Part shown: one piece after another, positions 61,167 through 64,000 of the stretch
Layout of the letters: the number at the start of each line of letters is the position of its first letter
Numbering within the stretch: the stretch's first letter is position 1
DNA from: Pantoea sp. 1.19
Lineage (GTDB): Bacteria; Pseudomonadota; Gammaproteobacteria; Enterobacterales; Enterobacteriaceae
Length of the DNA: 64,000 nucleotides
Assembly (NCBI RefSeq): GCF_001922585.1
Contig: NZ_MRBS01000008.1
Location: 1 to 64,000 of the forward strand
Direction: 5' to 3'
Notes under the pieces: model-generated
Databases searched by the model: none
What the model was told of the DNA's origin: nothing
What the model saw: only the letters and a program-made list of their open reading frames with translations
Program-made: the position numbers and the translations under genes

Positions 61167-61847
61167 GTGCTGAGTCAATGGGACTGGATTCTGTTTGATG
61201 CCGATGAGACGCTGTTTCATTTTGACGCCTATGCCGGTTTACAGCGCCTGTTTGCGCGCTATGACGTGCATTTTACCCGCGCGGACTTCGATGCCTATCA
61301 GGCGGTCAATCAGCCGCTGTGGGTTGATTATCAAAACGGCGCGATCACCGCGCTGCAGCTGCAGCATCGCCGTTTTGCCGACTGGGCGGCGCGCCTGGAC
61401 GTCACGCCGCAGGCGCTGAATGACGGCTTTATGGCGGCGATGGCCGATATCTGCCTGCCGCTGGAGGGGGCGGTCGAGCTGCTCAACGCCCTGAAGGGGC
61501 GGGTGAAGATGGGCATTATCACCAACGGCTTTACGGCGTTACAGCAGATTCGCCTGACCCGTACCGGCCTGATCGATCATTTTGATGTGCTGGTGATTTC
61601 CGAGCAGGTCGGCCAGGCGAAGCCCCATCCGGCGATCTTTGACTATGCCCTGCAGCGGATGGGGGAGCCGCCGCGCGCGCGCGTACTGATGGTCGGGGAT
61701 AATCCTGATTCAGACGTGCTGGGCGGCATCCGTGCCGGATTAGGCACCTGCTGGCTCAACCGCGACAATCGCCCGTGCCCTGAGGGAATCGTGCCGGACT
61801 GGGAAGTACGCTCGCTGCGAGAGCTGCAGCAGCGGCTGATCGACTGA
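61167..61847 (+). CDS. yjjG: Pyrimidine nucleotidase YjjG (GTG start)
   Basis: HAD-superfamily phosphatase that dephosphorylates dUMP, dTMP and non-canonical pyrimidine monophosphates, cleaning the nucleotide pool. The 226 residues have motif [11 protein letters not shown], motif II ITNGF, motif III lysine in [14 protein letters not shown], and motif [13 protein letters not shown]. The start is GTG at 61167 after AAGGAG; a TTG one codon earlier is possible. It is third in holD-rimI-yjjG. prfC, next in E. coli, does not follow. Confidence 0.94.
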   Translation: MLSQWDWILFDADETLFHFDAYAGLQRLFARYDVHFTRADFDAYQAVNQPLWVDYQNGAITALQLQHRRFADWAARLDVTPQALNDGFMAAMADICLPLEGAVELLNALKGRVKMGIITNGFTALQQIRLTRTGLIDHFDVLVISEQVGQAKPHPAIFDYALQRMGEPPRARVLMVGDNPDSDVLGGIRAGLGTCWLNRDNRPCPEGIVPDWEVRSLRELQQRLID

Positions 61848-61861
61848 CGCGGCAGAGCGCG

Positions 61862-63271
61862 ATGGCGAAATATCAGCAGCTGGTTGCCCGGCTTCGCCAG
61901 CAGATCGAGGCGGCAGTGTGGTCCCCCGGCGAAAAACTGCCGTCGCTGCGCGAGCAGGCGACGCGCGCCGGTATGAGTCTGATGACGGTGATGCATGCCT
62001 ATCAGGTGCTGGAGAGCCAGGGCTACATTCAGTCGCGTCCGCAGTCCGGTTACTATGTCGCCAACCGCCGCGCCGACGCGTCGCCGCAGGCGCGGCGTCC
62101 GGAGCCGCACTACAGTGAAGCGGTCGACATCAACGCCTTTATTTTTGAGGTGCTGCAGGCCTGCCGCGATCCGCAGATAGTGCCTTTTGGTTCCGCCTTT
62201 CCCGATCCCGGTCTGCTGCCGCAGCGGCAGCTGCTGCGCGCCCTGAACAGGGTATCGCGGGAAATGCGCCCGGAAGACGTGCTGAATAATTTGCCGCCGG
62301 GTAACCTGGCCCTGCGCCAGACGCTGTCGCGCCGCTATGCGCGCCAGGGGATCACCGTACCGGCCGGGGAGATCGTGATAACCAACGGTGCGCTGGAGGC
62401 GCTCAATCTCAGCCTGCAGGCGGTCACCGAACCCGGGGACTGGGTCGTGATTGAGCATCCCTGCTTTTACGGGGCGTGGCAGGCGATTGAGCGCCTGCGG
62501 CTGAAAGCGGTGGCAGTGGCGTCCGATCCGCGCGAGGGGATCGATCTGGATGAGCTGGCGCGGGTGCTGGCCACCCGGCCGGTGAAAGCCTGCTGGCTCA
62601 TGACCAGCCAGCAAAATCCGCTTGGCTGCACGCTGTCGGCGGATAAAAAGCGGGCGCTGGTGGCGCTGCTGAGTGCCCATCGGGTGCGGCTGATTGAGGA
62701 TGATGTGTACAGCGAACTGTGGCACGGCGAGGCGCCGCCGCTGCCGGCGCGCGCTTACGATCGCGAGGGTACCGTTCTGCACTGCTCATCGTTTTCCAAA
62801 AGCCTGGTGGCGGGATTTCGCGTCGGCTGGGTGGCGGCCGGCCCGGAGGCGCCGCGCATTCAGCGGCTGCAGTTCAGCAGCACGCTATCGACCAGCGCCC
62901 CGCTGCAGCAGGCGCTGGCGCACTATCTGGAAAGTCGCGGGTTTGAAAGTCACCTGCGGCGGCTGCGCGAGACGCTGGCGCAGCGAAAGTGCGCGGCGCT
63001 TCAGGCACTGCGCCGCCATTTGCCGCCGGCGGTGACCCTGCACGATGCGCCGGGCGGCTACTTTCTCTGGCTGACGCTGCCGCCGCGGTGTGATGCGCTG
63101 GCGCTCTATAATCAGGCGCTGACGCAGCAGATCAGCCTGGCGCCGGGACGGATGTTTTCGCCGGACCCGCGCTATCACAGCGGTTTTCGGCTGAATGTCT
63201 CCCGGGCGTGGGATGCCCGCAGCGAGGCGGCGGCGGCGACGCTGGGGGCGCTGATTCGCGCCATGCTGTGA
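61862..63271 (+). CDS. ydcR: MocR-type regulator (GntR DNA-binding plus aminotransferase fold), YdcR-like
   Basis: A 469-residue fusion. Residues 1-70 form a GntR winged helix (GEKLPSLREQATRAGMSLMT). Residues 95-469 form a PLP aminotransferase fold with PLP-contact residues in TSQQNPLG, EDDVYSEL and the lysine in HCSSFSKSLVAGFRVGW. It aligns with E. coli YdcR along its length. Targets are unknown; relatives sense PLP or amino compounds. It begins 14 bases after yjjG, perhaps by read-through, and is convergent with ylaC. Confidence 0.88.
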   Translation: MAKYQQLVARLRQQIEAAVWSPGEKLPSLREQATRAGMSLMTVMHAYQVLESQGYIQSRPQSGYYVANRRADASPQARRPEPHYSEAVDINAFIFEVLQACRDPQIVPFGSAFPDPGLLPQRQLLRALNRVSREMRPEDVLNNLPPGNLALRQTLSRRYARQGITVPAGEIVITNGALEALNLSLQAVTEPGDWVVIEHPCFYGAWQAIERLRLKAVAVASDPREGIDLDELARVLATRPVKACWLMTSQQNPLGCTLSADKKRALVALLSAHRVRLIEDDVYSELWHGEAPPLPARAYDREGTVLHCSSFSKSLVAGFRVGWVAAGPEAPRIQRLQFSSTLSTSAPLQQALAHYLESRGFESHLRRLRETLAQRKCAALQALRRHLPPAVTLHDAPGGYFLWLTLPPRCDALALYNQALTQQISLAPGRMFSPDPRYHSGFRLNVSRAWDARSEAAAATLGALIRAML

Positions 63272-63274
63272 CCG

Positions 63275-63763
63275 CTACAGGCTCAGGCGGCTGGCGCGCT
63301 TGCCGCCCCAGGTAAGGTGGTAGACGTCGTAAAAGTCTACCGCCCCCTTCAGCGCCAGCAGCTTAGTCATTCCCTGCTTCACCCCGTCCGGCACCGCCGG
63401 CTGCGCCATCAGCTCCGCCACCGCCTCAGGCGACAGCGTGCGAATGTAATACCATTCACCGTAATAGCAGACGCGAATATCCAGCCGGTCGATATCTTCA
63501 AAGCGGTAGGTTGGCGTGATATCCAGCAGCATCAGCAGGCTCATCACCAGCATGAACGCCAGACTGCCCCAGAATACCGGCCAGCCGAGCCACGGAGTCG
63601 AGAAGATTAGCGCCACCGTCAGGCCATAGCAGAGATACATGACCAGCCACAGTCCGGGGTGAGTGCGCAAAAAATTCAGGCTAAAGCGCGGCTTGTTATC
63701 CCGCCGTTCCTGCTGGTTCAGCCGGTCAATCTCCTGCTGTAAAATACGTTTCACTGCATCCAT
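63275..63763 (-). CDS. ylaC: YlaC-family inner membrane protein
   Basis: A 162-residue protein with two central membrane helices (PGLWLVMYLCYGLTVALIF and VFWGSLAFMLVMSLLMLLD). These are flanked by a basic cytoplasmic N-terminus (ERRDNKPRFSLNFLRTHP) and a C-terminal soluble domain beginning YRFEDIDRLDIRVCYYGEWY. The pattern matches E. coli YlaC (156 residues), whose role is unknown. It is convergent with ydcR, with 3 bases between stops. Confidence 0.85.
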   Translation of the reverse strand: MDAVKRILQQEIDRLNQQERRDNKPRFSLNFLRTHPGLWLVMYLCYGLTVALIFSTPWLGWPVFWGSLAFMLVMSLLMLLDITPTYRFEDIDRLDIRVCYYGEWYYIRTLSPEAVAELMAQPAVPDGVKQGMTKLLALKGAVDFYDVYHLTWGGKRASRLSL

Positions 63764-63964
63764 TGTTACTCTCCACGGCGGCCGTTATCCGAACGATCAA
63801 ACCACAATCGTGGGCAAAAAAGCAGACACAGTTACCGGCGACGGCACTATAACAGTTCAACGCCCGGGCAAGTCCTGCTGCGACATTTACCTTTCTGTCA
63901 CCTTCTGGCAACTTTTACGCAATCTGCCACACTCACTAAAAGCCCCTGCAACCGGAGCGTCATC

Positions 63965-64000
63965 ATGTCCTTTGCTGCCGCCACTTTCTCAGCCGGAGCA
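63965..64000 (+). CDS. Start of a gene continuing past the window
   Basis: An ATG at 63965 follows the ribosome site CCGGAG (63952-63957) and opens MSFAAATFSAGA in frame to the last base. Twelve codons are too few to identify the family. It is divergent from ylaC across about 200 bases. Confidence 0.5.
   Translation, partial: MSFAAATFSAGA

Overview
The window is a chromosomal segment of a GC-rich enterobacterium. Gene order from mug/rpoD to exbBD follows the Escherichia coli 66-68 min map almost gene for gene (rpoD-dnaG-rpsU, tsaD, plsY, folB, uppP, cca, ygiM, ygiF-glnE-hldE, ubiK, ribB, ygiD, ygiCB, tolC, nudF-yqiB-cpdA-yqiA-parE, ygiN/mdaB, parC-plsC-ftsP, ygiQ, dkgA/yqhC, yghB, metC, exbBD). 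A periplasmic cyclohexadienyl dehydratase (pheC) between mdaB and parC, together with codon use and protein divergence, suggests Erwiniaceae (Erwinia/Pantoea group). That placement is inference; no ribosomal RNA or taxonomic marker search was possible.

Layout. 1-1.5 kb is a decayed edge: the 3' end of an IS3-family element, an unidentified open tail, a heptosyltransferase (GT9) relic lacking its N-terminal half and carrying a frameshift, and a second relic on the minus strand. tRNA-Ile2 (ileX) and mug follow. 2.3-6.6 kb is the macromolecular synthesis operon rpsU-dnaG-rpoD on the minus strand. 6.9-18.3 kb holds tRNA modification (tsaD), lipid and folate synthesis (plsY, folB), undecaprenyl phosphate recycling (uppP), CCA addition (cca), glnE and hldE. 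18.5-19.4 kb is an FMN riboswitch and ribB. 19.4-45 kb carries ygiD, ygiCB-tolC, the nudF-parE operon, parC-plsC-ftsP, and the TonB energisers exbBD behind a Fur box.

45-56.6 kb is accessory. It has a citrate/tricarballylate-type MFS symporter, a Csu-type (spore coat U) chaperone-usher fimbrial operon whose usher is frameshifted in a short C run, a MHYT-GGDEF-EAL cyclic-di-GMP protein, and a PepSY membrane protein next to a DUF2946 protein. 56.7-63.8 kb matches a different E. coli region (about 99 min): fhuF and yjjZ diverging from a cluster of three Fur-box-like sites, three tandem tRNA-Leu(CAG) genes, rsmC, holD-rimI-yjjG, then a YdcR-type MocR regulator and ylaC. The last 36 bases begin another gene.

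Common themes are iron (exbBD, fhuF, Fur boxes, PepSY/DUF2946), envelope and lipid (plsY, plsC, uppP, hldE, tolC, ftsP), and chromosome and information processing (dnaG, rpoD, parE, parC, holD, tsaD, cca). Both topoisomerase IV subunits are present and intact. No CRISPR array, prophage or complete mobile element is visible.
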